Counted from the stretch's first letter, positions 42,626 through 51,683 are shown. The stretch is 56,578 nt of DNA from Glycomyces tenuis DSM 44171 (GCF_000427885.1 NZ_ATYW01000009.1:126062-182639); one strand, 5' to 3'. Program-made: numbers and translations. Notes: generated by a model from the sequence alone, not told the origin.

Positions 42626-43194
42626 CCGAGTGCGTCCAGCGCGGCGTGGACGCTTCGCGCGACGAGGACACTGTCGACCGGGGCGAGGCCGGGCATGACC
42701 ACGTGCATGATGAGCGGCCCGGTGAGCAGGTCGGCGATCCAGCCGGGGTCCGCCCCCTCGGCGATCTCGCCCCTGGCCGCGGCCCGATCGAGGATCACCT
42801 GCGTGTAGGCGCGGCGCGGGCCGAGGTACTCGGCGAGGAAGGACGCCCCGCGCTCGGGGTGGGCGTCGATGTCGGCGAGCCATCCGGCGAAGCCCCGTGT
42901 CACCACCGGGTCGGTGAACAGCCGCCGCTGGCGCCGTTGCACTTCGACCAGGTCGCCGACGATGGTGCCGGTGTCGATGTCCTCGTCGGTGCCGTGGCGG
43001 GAGGCGAGCAGCCGCGGCACGACGTCGGTGAGGCTTCGGAACCGCCGGTAGAACGCGGGCTTGTTGGTCCCGGCCCGTTCCACCACCTCGTCGATCGTGA
43101 CACGGGGGTACCCGCGTTCGGTGATCAGCTCCGCGACGGCGCGCAGGATGTCCTGGTCGGTGGAGGGCTTGCGAGGGCGACCGGCATGACTCAT
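42547..43194 (-). CDS. TetR family transcriptional regulator
   Basis: A 215-aa TetR protein. The HTH is GRPRKPSTDQDILRAVAELI followed by YPRVTIDEVVERAGTNKPAFYRRF. The C-terminal domain resembles TetR_C_16-type regulators (EYLGPRRAYTQVILDRAAARGEIAEGADP). It is divergent from the NTF2-like gene with a GTTAC/GTAAC palindrome between them, which suggests control of that gene and itself. Confidence 0.9.
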   Translation of the reverse strand: MSHAGRPRKPSTDQDILRAVAELITERGYPRVTIDEVVERAGTNKPAFYRRFRSLTDVVPRLLASRHGTDEDIDTGTIVGDLVEVQRRQRRLFTDPVVTRGFAGWLADIDAHPERGASFLAEYLGPRRAYTQVILDRAAARGEIAEGADPGWIADLLTGPLIMHVVMPGLAPVDSVLVARSVHAALDALGYRGDRSIVDLEGAVSEQRSGAPDVG

Positions 43195-43197
43195 AAT

Positions 43198-43212
43198 GTT
43201 ACCAATAGTAAC
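43198..43212. promoter_or_regulatory. TetR-type operator in divergent promoter
   Basis: GTTAC (43198-43202) and GTAAC (43208-43212) are inverted around CAATA in a locally AT-rich stretch, four bases upstream of the TetR start codon and about 40 before the NTF2-like gene. It is a probable operator for both. Confidence 0.55.
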
Positions 43213-43253
43213 GTAAATATGAGCGGCGGCGTAGGTCGCGATCGGAGGCAGAC

Positions 43254-43706
43254 GTGTACAAGCGGATCGTCAGGGCCAAGGTGCGTTCGATCTTCGAGAA
43301 GATCAACGGCGGTGACTACATGCCGATGGTGGACGGGCTGGCCACCTCGTTCGAGTACCGGTTCCACGGCGACCACGCGCTCGGCGGAAGCCGCACGAGC
43401 AGGGACGCCATGGTCCGCTGGTGGGAACGCGCCTTCCGGCTGCTGCCCGGCGCCGTGTTCGACGTCCAAGACGTCGTGGTGAACGGCGGCCCGTGGCGCA
43501 CCCACGTGGCCGTGCGCTCGCGCGTCTCGGGCGAGCTCCCCGGCGGTGCCCGCTACGAGAACACCGTCTTCCAGTTCCTCACCCTCGTCTGGGGTCGCGT
43601 CACCTCGGTCGAGACCATCGAGGACCTCCAGGTTCTCGAACGCGCGCTCCGCGCCGTCGCCGAGGCGGGCCGGCCCGAGGCCCTCGAGGCCCCCATCACC
43701 GGCTGA
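43254..43706 (+). CDS. SnoaL/NTF2-like fold protein
   Basis: A 150-aa protein starting at GTG 43254 with GGAGG five bases upstream. It has the pattern of NTF2-like (SnoaL) proteins: a helix, then FEKINGGDYMPMVDGLATSF, a conserved FHGDHALGG turn and a long strand WRTHVAVRSRV. Members include polyketide cyclases and ketosteroid isomerase-like enzymes, but the catalytic function here is unclear. It is divergent from and probably controlled by the TetR gene. Confidence 0.8.
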   Translation: MYKRIVRAKVRSIFEKINGGDYMPMVDGLATSFEYRFHGDHALGGSRTSRDAMVRWWERAFRLLPGAVFDVQDVVVNGGPWRTHVAVRSRVSGELPGGARYENTVFQFLTLVWGRVTSVETIEDLQVLERALRAVAEAGRPEALEAPITG

Positions 43707-43775
43707 GACCGGAACGCCCGGTGCCGCCACAGCGACATCCACGCCGCGCCCCCGGCCGCCGCCGTTCGCCTCCGC

Positions 43776-44954
43776 TCACGGCCCGGTCCCGAGGGCCGAG
43801 TCCAGGATCCGGTCCTTGAGGTCGTCGTGGGCCGAGTCCAATGCGCCGATCGCGACCGCGTCGCCGTACACCGCCGACGGGATGACCCGCTCGCCGAAAT
43901 CCTCCGCCCTGTCCCGCACATGGCCGAGCAGGGTCTCGCCGCCCGCGCGGGCGATCTCCCCGGCCAGCACGATCTGCGGCGGATCGAGCAGGCACTTGAG
44001 CAGCCGGAGCGCCGCGGCCACCCTGGTGGCGTACTCGTCCAGGAAATCCGACGCCCCTTCCCCGACCGCCGCGGCGAGGACGGCGGGGGCGTCGTCGCCC
44101 TCGATCCCGTGTGCGCGCCCCAGCTCGGCGACGGCGGGAGCGCCGAGCCAGTCCTGGAACGTCGGGTCGTCCGCTCCGGTGCGGTCGGGCGAGACCGGGA
44201 CGTAGCCGAGCTCGCCCGCGGCCCCGTGCAGCCCGGTCAGCAGGCCCCGTTGCAGATCGATGCCGACGCCGAGGCCCTCGCGCCCCAGCCACAGCACGAC
44301 CAGGCCGCCTGCGGCCTCCGGGTTGCGCCGCTCGGCCACGGTGGCCGCGTTGACGTCGTTGTGGATCTCGATCGCGGCGCCCAGCTCGGCCTCGAGCGAG
44401 GTGCGCATGCGCAGCTCCGACAGGCCGGGGATGTCGGCGTGGCCGATGGTGTCGGTGTCGGCGTCGTAGGCCCCCGGGACGGCGATGTGGAGGGTCGCGA
44501 TCCGGTCCGGGTCGATGCCGGCGACCTCGGAGGTCCGACGCAGCAGGTTCAGCACGGCCCGGTCGGGCGGGACGGCGGTGAAGTCGACGCGCATCGCGGA
44601 CGAGGCCTTCTCGTGCCCCTTGAGGTCGGCGATGGCCACGGTGATGCCGTCGGGCTCGCGCAGGGTCGCCGCGGCGGCGAAGGCGTAATCGGCGTTGACC
44701 GTGTAGACCTCGGCCTTGGGCCCCGCCTGCCTGGCGGTGGTGCGCCCCGCCGTGACCGCCAGCCCTGATTCGAGGAGTCGGGACATGACGTGGGAGGCGG
44801 TGGGCTTGGCCAGGCCGGTGAGGCGGCGCAGCTCCACCCGGGTCAGCGTCTCGTTGTCCATCAGGTGGTAGAGCGCGGCCCGCTCGTTGATGGTGCGCAG
44901 CAGGTGGGAGGAGCCGGATGGGACCGGGGGAGGAGGTGGGCCGGTGCTCCGCAT
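43776..44954 (-). CDS. ROK family transcriptional regulator
   Basis: A 392-aa protein from ATG 44954, with AAGGA six bases upstream. The N-terminal winged helix (LLRTINERAALYHLM, then TRVELRRLTGLAKPTASHV) is followed by a ROK sugar-kinase-like domain (LHIAVPGAYD, EIHNDVNAATVAE, GLGVGIDLQRGLLTGLHGAAGELGY). The zinc-binding CxCGxxGC motif common in ROK proteins is absent, and the phosphate-loop is weak, so it is a regulator, not a kinase. It is divergent from the GH5 cellulase, a likely target with a sugar effector. Confidence 0.9.
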   Translation of the reverse strand: MRSTGPPPPPVPSGSSHLLRTINERAALYHLMDNETLTRVELRRLTGLAKPTASHVMSRLLESGLAVTAGRTTARQAGPKAEVYTVNADYAFAAAATLREPDGITVAIADLKGHEKASSAMRVDFTAVPPDRAVLNLLRRTSEVAGIDPDRIATLHIAVPGAYDADTDTIGHADIPGLSELRMRTSLEAELGAAIEIHNDVNAATVAERRNPEAAGGLVVLWLGREGLGVGIDLQRGLLTGLHGAAGELGYVPVSPDRTGADDPTFQDWLGAPAVAELGRAHGIEGDDAPAVLAAAVGEGASDFLDEYATRVAAALRLLKCLLDPPQIVLAGEIARAGGETLLGHVRDRAEDFGERVIPSAVYGDAVAIGALDSAHDDLKDRILDSALGTGP

Positions 44955-45115
44955 GGACGTCCTTCTTCCGTTGCGTCTGACGACCGCCGGGCTCGCCCCC
45001 GCGCGGTGCCGCGGGATCGGGCGGGCGGCATTGGTCATTGTAGTTGACTGTCGTTCTCGCGGACGGTGACGTGGTGTTCCCACATTTGCGCAGCATAGAA
45101 GCAATATTGATCTTG

Positions 45116-45125
45116 ATAGATCTAT
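45116..45125. promoter_or_regulatory. Palindrome in ROK/GH5 divergent region
   Basis: ATAGATCTAT is a perfect 10-bp palindrome in the AT-rich middle of the 242-bp divergent region. A GTAA-AA-TTAC inverted repeat lies nearer the cellulase start (45165-45174). Either could bind the ROK protein. No CebR-type TGGGAGCGCTCCCA box is visible in front of this cellulase. Confidence 0.4.
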
Positions 45126-45196
45126 TGACTTCGACCTCACTCCTCCGTAATGTCGCCAGTGATAGTAAAATTACCTAACCAATAAGGGAGGCTGAG

Positions 45197-46234
45197 ATGA
45201 CCTCGTCCCCGCGATGGCGACGCCTGCTGGGCCTGTTCGCGGTCCTCGCGGTGTCGGCCGCGCTCTACCCGCTCGGATCCGGCGTCGCCAACAGCGACCC
45301 CGCCACTCCGCTCACCCCCACCGCGCAGCACGGACGGCTGCACGTCTGCGGGACGAAGCTGTGCGACGAGGCCGGCGAGCCGGTGCAGCTGCGCGGCATG
45401 AGCACCCACGGCCTCCAGTGGTACTCGCAATGCCTCGACGGCGCCTCCCTCGACGCCCTCGCCGGCGACTGGGGCGCCGACATCGTGCGCCTGTCCATGT
45501 ACATCCAGGAGGACGGCTACGAGACCGACCCCGCCGGCTTCACCGCCAGGATGCACGAGCTCATCGACGCGGCCACCGCCCGAGGGCTGTACGTCATCGT
45601 CGACTGGCACATGCTCACCCCCGGCGACCCCCACTACAACCTGGAGCGCGCCCGGACCTTCTTCGACGAGATCGCCCGCGAGCACGGCGACCAGGACAAC
45701 GTCTTCTACGAGGTCGCCAACGAGCCCAACGGCGTCTCATGGGACCGGATCAAGTCCTACCACGAGCAGATCATCCCGGTGATCAGGCAGCACGACCCCG
45801 ACGGCGTCATCCTGCTCGGCACCGCCGACTGGTCCTCGTTCGGCCTCTCCGGCGACTCGAGCGAGCAGGAGGTGATCGACGACCCGGTGAACGCCTCGAA
45901 CATCATGTACACCTTCCACTTCTACGCGGGCACCCACGGCGACCGGTACCTGAACGCGCTCTCGCGGGCGGCCGACCGACTCCCGGTGTTCGTCACCGAG
46001 TTCGGCACCCAGAACTCCGCGGGCGAGGGCGCCAACGACTTCGCCATGTCCCAGCGGTACCTCGACCTGATGGAGGACAAGGACGTCAGCTGGGTCAACT
46101 GGAACTTCTCCGACGACCACCGCTCCGGCGCGGTCTTCGAGCCGGGCACCTGCCCCGACGGGCCGTACACCGGGACCTCCCGGCTCAAGGAGGCCGGCGT
46201 GTGGATCCGCGACCGGATCCTGGAGGGCGGCTGA
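45197..46234 (+). CDS. Secreted endoglucanase, glycoside hydrolase family 5
   Basis: A 345-aa GH5 cellulase. The N-terminal signal segment (residues 1-33, SPRWRRLLGLFAVLAVSAALY) is followed by a short Pro/Thr-rich linker and the catalytic barrel. R98 (VRLS), H138 (VDWH), N175-E176 (acid/base, YEVANEPNG), H241/Y243 (FHFYAG) and E268 (nucleophile, VFVTEFGT) are all visible. It has no carbohydrate-binding domain. AGGGAGG lies upstream of the ATG at 45197. It probably cleaves beta-1,4-glucan outside the cell under control of the divergent ROK regulator. Confidence 0.93.
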   Translation: MTSSPRWRRLLGLFAVLAVSAALYPLGSGVANSDPATPLTPTAQHGRLHVCGTKLCDEAGEPVQLRGMSTHGLQWYSQCLDGASLDALAGDWGADIVRLSMYIQEDGYETDPAGFTARMHELIDAATARGLYVIVDWHMLTPGDPHYNLERARTFFDEIAREHGDQDNVFYEVANEPNGVSWDRIKSYHEQIIPVIRQHDPDGVILLGTADWSSFGLSGDSSEQEVIDDPVNASNIMYTFHFYAGTHGDRYLNALSRAADRLPVFVTEFGTQNSAGEGANDFAMSQRYLDLMEDKDVSWVNWNFSDDHRSGAVFEPGTCPDGPYTGTSRLKEAGVWIRDRILEGG

Positions 46235-46497
46235 GTCCCCTTCGGCCGCACCGGCACGCCGCCCCGACCGGGCCGCGCTGGTGCGGTCAGGACTCCAGCG
46301 GGCCCAGGTCCGGCTCGGCGACGAAGCGGAGCATCGCCTCGTTGCGGCCCCGCCGCGGCACCGGCCCCGGGACGCACAGCGTGCGGAGCGGCCGCCGCGG
46401 CGCGGGCCCTCCGCGAGGGGCGCGGCGGTCCGCGCCGGCGGCCGTCTGAAACGTGCTCGGGGCCGCGGACCGGCGCGGCGGCCGGTCGCCGTGGGCG

Positions 46498-47382
46498 TCA
46501 GAGTGCGGCCGCCTGGCCGACCAGGCGGGCGCTCTCGTCCCAGAGCCGGTCGCAGCGGGCCGGGTCGGTGGTGTGCGGCGCGGTGGCGACGGCCTCGCGT
46601 TTGACGAAGAACCGCCCGGTGACGCCCTCGACCTCTGGGGAGGTCGCCAGCCACGTCGGCGTGTCGGCGCCCGCCTCGGGGCCGCCCGGCGAGACCATGA
46701 GCTGCGAGACCGCCCCGAAGGCCCGGAGCAGGCCGCGGTTGTGCTCAAGCCCCAGGCGAGTGCCTCGGATGACGCCGGGGTGGGCGCCGTTGACCGTGAT
46801 CGCGGTGCCTTCGAGTCGGCGGGCGAGGGCGTAGACGAACATGGCGTTCATGTTCTTGGTGCGCGCGTAGGCGAGGAAGGGCCGGAAGCTGCGCACGCTG
46901 CCGAGGTCGCGAATGGTGTTCAGCTCCAGGTGCTCGACGTCGATCGGAACCCGTGTGAGCCCCTGCGGCGAGCCGCCGACGACCACGAACCGCGCGGGGC
47001 GCCCGCCGATGGGTTCGACCAGGGAGCGCATCAGCAGGTAGGGCGCGAGGTGGTTGACCGCCAGGGTGCGCTGGTGCCCCTCCTCGGTGCGGTCCGCGAT
47101 GTCGGCGATGACGGCGGCGTTGCTGACCACGACGTCCGGGGGCGGGTCGGCCAGCCGCTCGGCGAGGTCGCGGACGTCGCCGAGCAGCGAGAGGTCGGTG
47201 CGTTCCAGCCGCAGCTCGGCGTGCGGCACTTCGGCGAGGATGCGCCGACGTGCCTGTCCGAGCCGTTCCTCGCTGCGGCCGACGAGGGCGACCCGCATCC
47301 CCTCCGCTGCGAGCTTTCTGGCGATGGCCTCTCCTATGCCGGAGGTGGCCCCGGTGACTACGGCGTTCCTCATCGGTGGCAT
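46498..47382 (-). CDS. Short-chain dehydrogenase/reductase (SDR)
   Basis: A 294-aa SDR with TGATSGIG (cofactor-binding) and catalytic YARTK. The usual NNAG is SNAA and the catalytic Ser lies in VVVGGSPQG. It resembles retinol-dehydrogenase-like SDRs with a substrate-loop extension. It is divergent from a TetR gene with two tandem operators between them, so expression is probably repressed by that TetR. The 263 bp beyond its 3' end contain no convincing gene. Confidence 0.87.
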   Translation of the reverse strand: MPPMRNAVVTGATSGIGEAIARKLAAEGMRVALVGRSEERLGQARRRILAEVPHAELRLERTDLSLLGDVRDLAERLADPPPDVVVSNAAVIADIADRTEEGHQRTLAVNHLAPYLLMRSLVEPIGGRPARFVVVGGSPQGLTRVPIDVEHLELNTIRDLGSVRSFRPFLAYARTKNMNAMFVYALARRLEGTAITVNGAHPGVIRGTRLGLEHNRGLLRAFGAVSQLMVSPGGPEAGADTPTWLATSPEVEGVTGRFFVKREAVATAPHTTDPARCDRLWDESARLVGQAAAL

Positions 47383-47416
47383 GGCTCGGTCCCTTTCGAT
47401 CGCGAATCGGCTCCTG

Positions 47417-47463
47417 TTAGGTTGATGCTGTCAACCTAAGCCCGTAGGTTGACGTTGTCAACC
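47417..47463. promoter_or_regulatory. Two tandem palindromic TetR operators
   Basis: Site 1: TTAGGTTGA (47417-47425) and TCAACCTAA (47431-47439), perfect 9-bp arms around TGCTG. Site 2: GGTTGA (47447-47452) and TCAACC (47458-47463) around CGTTG. The centres are 27 bp apart. Both share the GGTTGA-n5-TCAACC core and lie between the SDR and TetR genes, site 2 ending 12 bases before the TetR ATG. Confidence 0.8.
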
Positions 47464-47475
47464 ATGGGAGGCGTG

Positions 47476-48057
47476 ATGAGCAGCACACGTGAAGCACTGG
47501 TGGGAGCGGCCGCCCGGCTCCTGGACGAAGGCGGCGTCGAAGCGGTGACCCTGCGCGACGTGGGCCGCCTGGTGGGGGTCTCGCACAACGCCCCGTACAA
47601 GCATTTCGCGGGCAAGGAGACCCTGCTGGCGGCGATCGCGGTGGGGGAGCTCCGCGGGCTCCACGAGCTGACGGCCGAATCGATCCGGCGCGAGCCCTCG
47701 CCCCGGGCCGCGCTGCGGACGGTGCTGCACGACTACATCGCTTGGGCGCAGCGGTATCCCGAGCGGTTCAAGCTCGTGTTCAAGCCCTGGACCGTCGATT
47801 CGGCGGAACTGGCCGAGGCCGCGACGCTGACGCAGACCGCGTTCGTCGAGCTCGTCGCCTCCGCTCAGGAGGACGGCGCGCTGCCGTCCGGCGACTCGGA
47901 ACGCCTGGCATCGCTGCTCCGCTCGCTGGCGCACGGGGCCGCCGACCTCGCGCTCGCCGGTCACCTCGCCGACGGCGGCAAGGGCAACGCGTCCCCCGGC
48001 CACCTGGTCGACGACCTGCTCGGGTACCTGCGAGTCGCCGCCCGCTCGGCCGCCTGA
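47476..48057 (+). CDS. TetR family transcriptional regulator
   Basis: A 193-aa protein from ATG 47476 with GGGAGG five bases upstream; the open frame extends to 47449 but includes the operator. The HTH is TREALVGAAARLLDEGG followed by TLRDVGRLVGVSHNAPYKHF. The C-terminal part is of the TetR_C_13/WHG type (WAQRYPERFKLVFKPW). It is divergent from one SDR gene and convergent (four-base gap) with another. The twin operators indicate autoregulation and control of the upstream SDR. Confidence 0.92.
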   Translation: MSSTREALVGAAARLLDEGGVEAVTLRDVGRLVGVSHNAPYKHFAGKETLLAAIAVGELRGLHELTAESIRREPSPRAALRTVLHDYIAWAQRYPERFKLVFKPWTVDSAELAEAATLTQTAFVELVASAQEDGALPSGDSERLASLLRSLAHGAADLALAGHLADGGKGNASPGHLVDDLLGYLRVAARSAA

Positions 48058-48061
48058 GGAG

Positions 48062-48799
48062 TCAGTCCATGTTGTGGCCGCCGTTGACGGTCACCCGTTG
48101 GCCGGTGACGAAGCCCGCGGCCTCGGACGCGAGATAGGACACCGCGGCCGCCACGTCGACGGGCCTTCCGATGCGGCCCACCGGGACTTCGGACACATAC
48201 CCGGACAGGTCGGCCTCGGAGAGCTCGCCGTGGCGCTCCACCGGCACCCAGCCCGGCGCCACCAGGTTGACGGTGATCCCGTCCGCCCCGAGCTCCCTGG
48301 CCCAGGAGCGGGTCAGGCCCCACTGGGCGCCCTTCGCCGCGACGTACGCCGAGTGGCCGGGCAGGGCGCGCTCGAACATGTCCGATCCGATCTGGATCAC
48401 CCGCCCGCTCCCGGCCGCCCGCATGTCCGGCAGCACCGCGCGGAGCAGGAGCGTGGGGCTCTTGACGAAGAACTCCAACTGGTCGAGGTGGTCGCGCCAC
48501 TCGAGCCGGTCGACGGGCGTCTCGGGCTGCGGGCCGGTGGCGTTCGCGACGAGCACCCCGACCGGCCCCAAGGCCGCTCTGACTCCTTCGGCCAGCTCCC
48601 GCACGGCCGCCTCGTCGGTGACGTCGGCCCCGAAGGCCTCGGCGGTCCCGCCCGCCGACCTGATGTCGGCGACCACCTGCTCCGCTCGGGACCTGCCCGC
48701 CGCGTAGTTGACGGCCACGGCGAAGCCGTCGGCGGCGAGCCGCCGGGCGATGGCGGCCCCGAGGCCACGGGAGGCTCCCGAAACAAGGGCGACGGTCAT
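48062..48799 (-). CDS. FabG-like short-chain dehydrogenase/reductase
   Basis: A 245-aa classical SDR with SGASRGLGAAIA, VLVANATG (replacing NNAG), a catalytic Ser in VIQIGSDMF and YVAAKG, and a C-terminal FVTGQRVTVNGG that matches 3-oxoacyl-ACP reductase-like enzymes. GGAGG lies upstream of the ATG. Adjacent to the TetR gene, but its promoter is about 750 bp from the operators, so shared control is doubtful. Confidence 0.9.
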   Translation of the reverse strand: MTVALVSGASRGLGAAIARRLAADGFAVAVNYAAGRSRAEQVVADIRSAGGTAEAFGADVTDEAAVRELAEGVRAALGPVGVLVANATGPQPETPVDRLEWRDHLDQLEFFVKSPTLLLRAVLPDMRAAGSGRVIQIGSDMFERALPGHSAYVAAKGAQWGLTRSWARELGADGITVNLVAPGWVPVERHGELSEADLSGYVSEVPVGRIGRPVDVAAAVSYLASEAAGFVTGQRVTVNGGHNMD

Positions 48800-48923
48800 G
48801 GGCTCCTCCAGAGGCGCGGGGGACGGTGTCGGGAGTCGCGCCGGTCGGCGCCACTCGCCCAGCGAGCCTATGCGACGGCGCCCGCGCCGGTGCGCGCACC
48901 GGCCGCCCTCTTGCAGAGCTCTT

Positions 48924-51251
48924 TCACGCCGTCGCCGCGGCGGCGACGGTCACCGTGTCGGACAGGCGGTCGTTCGAGCGCATCAGCCCCTCGGGCCGCT
49001 CGGCGAAGCCGTCGACGCCTTCGAGCCCGTGGGTCTGGTCGAACACGGTGATGTCGAACAGGTGGGCCTGGCCGTACAGGGTGACGGCGAAGCCCTCGGT
49101 GGGAAGGTCGTAGAACCAGATCCGGCTCGGGGCGTCGGGATCGGCGGGCGGCTCGATCTCGATGGCGGCGGTCGTGCCGTCCGCGAGCGCGACCTCGGCG
49201 CGCTCGGGATCGCCGTAGACGGCCAGCCACATCGTGTCGGCCCCGCGAGGCGAGGACACCCGGAGCGTCTCGGAATCGGCGTAGCGCGAGGTGAACACGG
49301 CGCTGGGAGGCTCGACGTCGATCGGGTCCGCCGTGCCGTGGCCGCTGCCCGGCAGGGCGGACTCGTTGTAGGCCCTCGGCAGCCCCGAGTCCTCCATGCC
49401 GTCCTCGGTGACGTACCCGGCGGTCCAGACGGATCGGTCCCGGTCGATGGACACCCAGGCGGCCACGCCGGTGTCCGCGTCGATCACATAGGACAGGAAC
49501 GCCTGGCGCGGGCGCTCGTCGTCGAAGCGGTCGACGGCCAGCCCGGCGCCGATCAGCGCCAGCGCGGTCACCGCGGCCACGGCCGGAACGGCCCCGCCGA
49601 CCCGCCCCTCGAAGCGGCGGCACATCGTCAGGATCGGCAGCGCGGGGGCGGCGAAGAGGACGATCAGGACCGCCGGGACCGCGGCGAGCTCCATGCCGAA
49701 GGCCTCGATGAGGTTCGACGTCCAGCTCAACTGCACGACGGCCGGGACGAGCGCGACCGCGAAGAGCGCGTAGCCGAGCAGCCGCGCCCGCCGCGAGCGC
49801 GGCTCCAGGAGCATCGCCGCCAGCAGCCCGACTCCGGCGAAGGCGGGCACGGCGAACACGAACGACACCCCGGGCACGGCGAAAGCGGTGACCAGCCCGA
49901 GGACGGCGAGCCACACCGTCGGCGCGAGCGCGGCGGCGGCCTCGCCGAGCAGGCCCCGCACGGCCGCGTACCACGCCGTCAGCGCCGCCAGACCGAAGAC
50001 CAAGAGCGCCAGGTAATACCAGGTGCGGTCGAACAGCAGCCCGCCGGTGTCGGCGTAGCCGGGACGCACGGCCTGGAGCGCGGGCCACAGCCCCATGGCG
50101 GCGACGGCCGCGAGCGCCACCGGGACGGCGAAGGAGACGACGGCGACGGCCAGGCGGGGCAGGCTCAGCAGGCGCCGCGCCCGGGCGAGCGCGGCGGCCG
50201 CGGCGACGGCGGCGAGGCCGAGCAGCGCCACGGGGACGTTCCAGCCCTCGCCGTAGTGGACGAGGAGGCCGAAGAAGCCGAAGAAGGTCTGATCGCGATC
50301 GGTCTCGAGGTCGGCCAGGTCCATGCCGACGAGTTCGCGGGCCGTGCCGAGGGTGTTCTCGCCGTGGTGCTGGAGACTGGCCGGATCGAGGTGCTCGGTG
50401 TCGTCGTACGGCGAGTGGTACCAGGAGGCGCCGCCGATGAACGCGTTGTTGAGGCCCACGTACCCGGCCGCGTGGAAGCGGGTGAAGTCGGTGTCGTTGG
50501 GCAGCTGCCGGTACGCCTCGACCGCCGAGGAGTCGCCGTGCGGGTGCGGTGCCGCCTCGGCGAACACGTCGATGAGCGCGGCGTTGTCCGCCGAGGTCTC
50601 GAACATCAGCGACGGCCCCGAGACGCCGCGCGCCTCGAGGTTGAACACGACGGTCGGCGCTTCGCCCGCCGGATGGGCCCTGGCGTAGGCCTCGGCCCCG
50701 AACAGGCCCATCTCCTCGCCGTCGGTGAGCAGGACGACCAGGTCGTTGCGGTACGGCCCTTCGAGACTCAGGGCCCTGGCGGTCTCGACGAGGGCGGCGA
50801 CCCCGGAGGCGGCGTCGGCGGCGCCCGGCCCGGACGGCACCGAATCGTAATGCGAGGTCAGCAGGACCGTTCCGGTGGAGTCGGCACCGGGGAGCGTGGC
50901 GACGATGTTCTCCACGACGCCGAAGCGGATCAGCCCGTCGATCTCCCCTTCGTCGCGGGCCAGCTCGGTCTGCACCTCGACCTCGAAGCCGAGCGCGACC
51001 AGCTCCGCCACCAGGAGCTCGCGCACCCGGTCCTTCGCCGGAGTGCCCATCGGATGCGGCTCGACCGCCATGGCCTCCACGGTCTCCCAGGCCCGCTCGG
51101 CGCTGAACTCGGAGGCGGGCGCGTCGGCCGGCGCGGGCTCGGGCGAGGACGAGTCGATCCACCAGTTGGCCACGCCGAGCGCCGTCAGCGCCAGCAGCAG
51201 CGCGAGCGCCGTCCAAGGCCGGTTCGGCAGGTTCAGGATGCGGCCGCGCAT
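48924..51251 (-). CDS. Membrane-anchored M28 family zinc aminopeptidase (ERMP1-like)
   Basis: A 775-aa protein from ATG 51251, with GGAGG eight bases upstream. An N-terminal membrane helix (11-30) precedes an M28 peptidase domain facing outside, with zinc ligands and catalytic residues H134 (TSHYDSV), D146 (GAADAASG), E179-E180 (TDGEEMG), E206 (NLEARG) and His in SWYHSPYDD. About eight membrane helices follow (345-600) and then a C-terminal soluble domain. The layout matches ERMP1/Fxna-type and bacterial M28-TM proteins. Substrates are unknown. Confidence 0.9.
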   Translation of the reverse strand: MRGRILNLPNRPWTALALLLALTALGVANWWIDSSSPEPAPADAPASEFSAERAWETVEAMAVEPHPMGTPAKDRVRELLVAELVALGFEVEVQTELARDEGEIDGLIRFGVVENIVATLPGADSTGTVLLTSHYDSVPSGPGAADAASGVAALVETARALSLEGPYRNDLVVLLTDGEEMGLFGAEAYARAHPAGEAPTVVFNLEARGVSGPSLMFETSADNAALIDVFAEAAPHPHGDSSAVEAYRQLPNDTDFTRFHAAGYVGLNNAFIGGASWYHSPYDDTEHLDPASLQHHGENTLGTARELVGMDLADLETDRDQTFFGFFGLLVHYGEGWNVPVALLGLAAVAAAAALARARRLLSLPRLAVAVVSFAVPVALAAVAAMGLWPALQAVRPGYADTGGLLFDRTWYYLALLVFGLAALTAWYAAVRGLLGEAAAALAPTVWLAVLGLVTAFAVPGVSFVFAVPAFAGVGLLAAMLLEPRSRRARLLGYALFAVALVPAVVQLSWTSNLIEAFGMELAAVPAVLIVLFAAPALPILTMCRRFEGRVGGAVPAVAAVTALALIGAGLAVDRFDDERPRQAFLSYVIDADTGVAAWVSIDRDRSVWTAGYVTEDGMEDSGLPRAYNESALPGSGHGTADPIDVEPPSAVFTSRYADSETLRVSSPRGADTMWLAVYGDPERAEVALADGTTAAIEIEPPADPDAPSRIWFYDLPTEGFAVTLYGQAHLFDITVFDQTHGLEGVDGFAERPEGLMRSNDRLSDTVTVAAAATA

Positions 51252-51393
51252 GATCGTTCCTCCAGCCTCGACGCTGATGGGCGCCCTCACTCTACTGCCG
51301 GGTGACGCCGGTCACCGGACCGCCTCGACCGCGCGGCGCCCGGTGACACACGGATGTGGACCATCTGAGGCCGCCCGACGATAGCGTCGCACC

Positions 51394-51615
51394 ATGATCG
51401 AGAACAACGACCGCTCGCCGAAACGGCGAGGCACCGCACGATTCGCACGCGTCATCGCCGCCGGTTCGCTGGCGGTCGGCATCGCCGCGGCCGGTTTCGG
51501 CGCCCCGGCGCTCGCCGACGGGGACGGCACCCGCGTGACCGGAACCGACCCGGACGGCACCCGGGTCACCGGCACGGACCCGGACGGCACCCGCGTCACC
51601 AGCTGGGACTGGTGA
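51394..51615 (+). CDS. Small secreted protein with three 10-residue repeats
   Basis: A 73-aa protein with a signal peptide (RRGTARFARVIAAGSLAVG, then a hydrophobic core, cleavage near PALA|DG at residues 41-42). The mature part is about 32 aa and consists of three tandem copies of a GTDPDGTRVT-like unit ending with SWDW. Asp/Thr/Gly-rich repeats hint at calcium or surface binding, but no family is recognised. There is no clear ribosome binding site; TAGCGT just upstream could be a -10 box for a leaderless mRNA. Confidence 0.65.
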   Translation: MIENNDRSPKRRGTARFARVIAAGSLAVGIAAAGFGAPALADGDGTRVTGTDPDGTRVTGTDPDGTRVTSWDW

Positions 51616-51632
51616 CCCGAGCGCAGCGCGAA

Positions 51633-51667
51633 CAGGGCGCCCGGTCGGGCATCGTCCGGGCGCCCTG
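51633..51667. terminator. Hairpin terminator between convergent genes
   Basis: A perfect 12-bp GC-rich stem (51633-51644 with 51656-51667, arms CAGGGCGCCCGG/CCGGGCGCCCTG) with an 11-base loop. It lies between the repeat protein gene and the convergent membrane protein gene and can serve both. Confidence 0.75.
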
Positions 51668-51683
51668 CGGCGTTCGGGCGGCC

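Noticed and set aside
44955..45196. CebR-type operator in front of the GH5 cellulase
   Set aside because: Looked for TGGGAGCGCTCCCA-like sequence and found none; only AT-rich palindromes are present.
46287..46497. Possible gene remnant after the GH5 gene on the minus strand
   Set aside because: The end of the frame (GRNEAMLRFVAEPDLGPLES) looks protein-like, but the rest is Arg/Pro-rich shadow and no start or homology could be found. Treated as non-coding.
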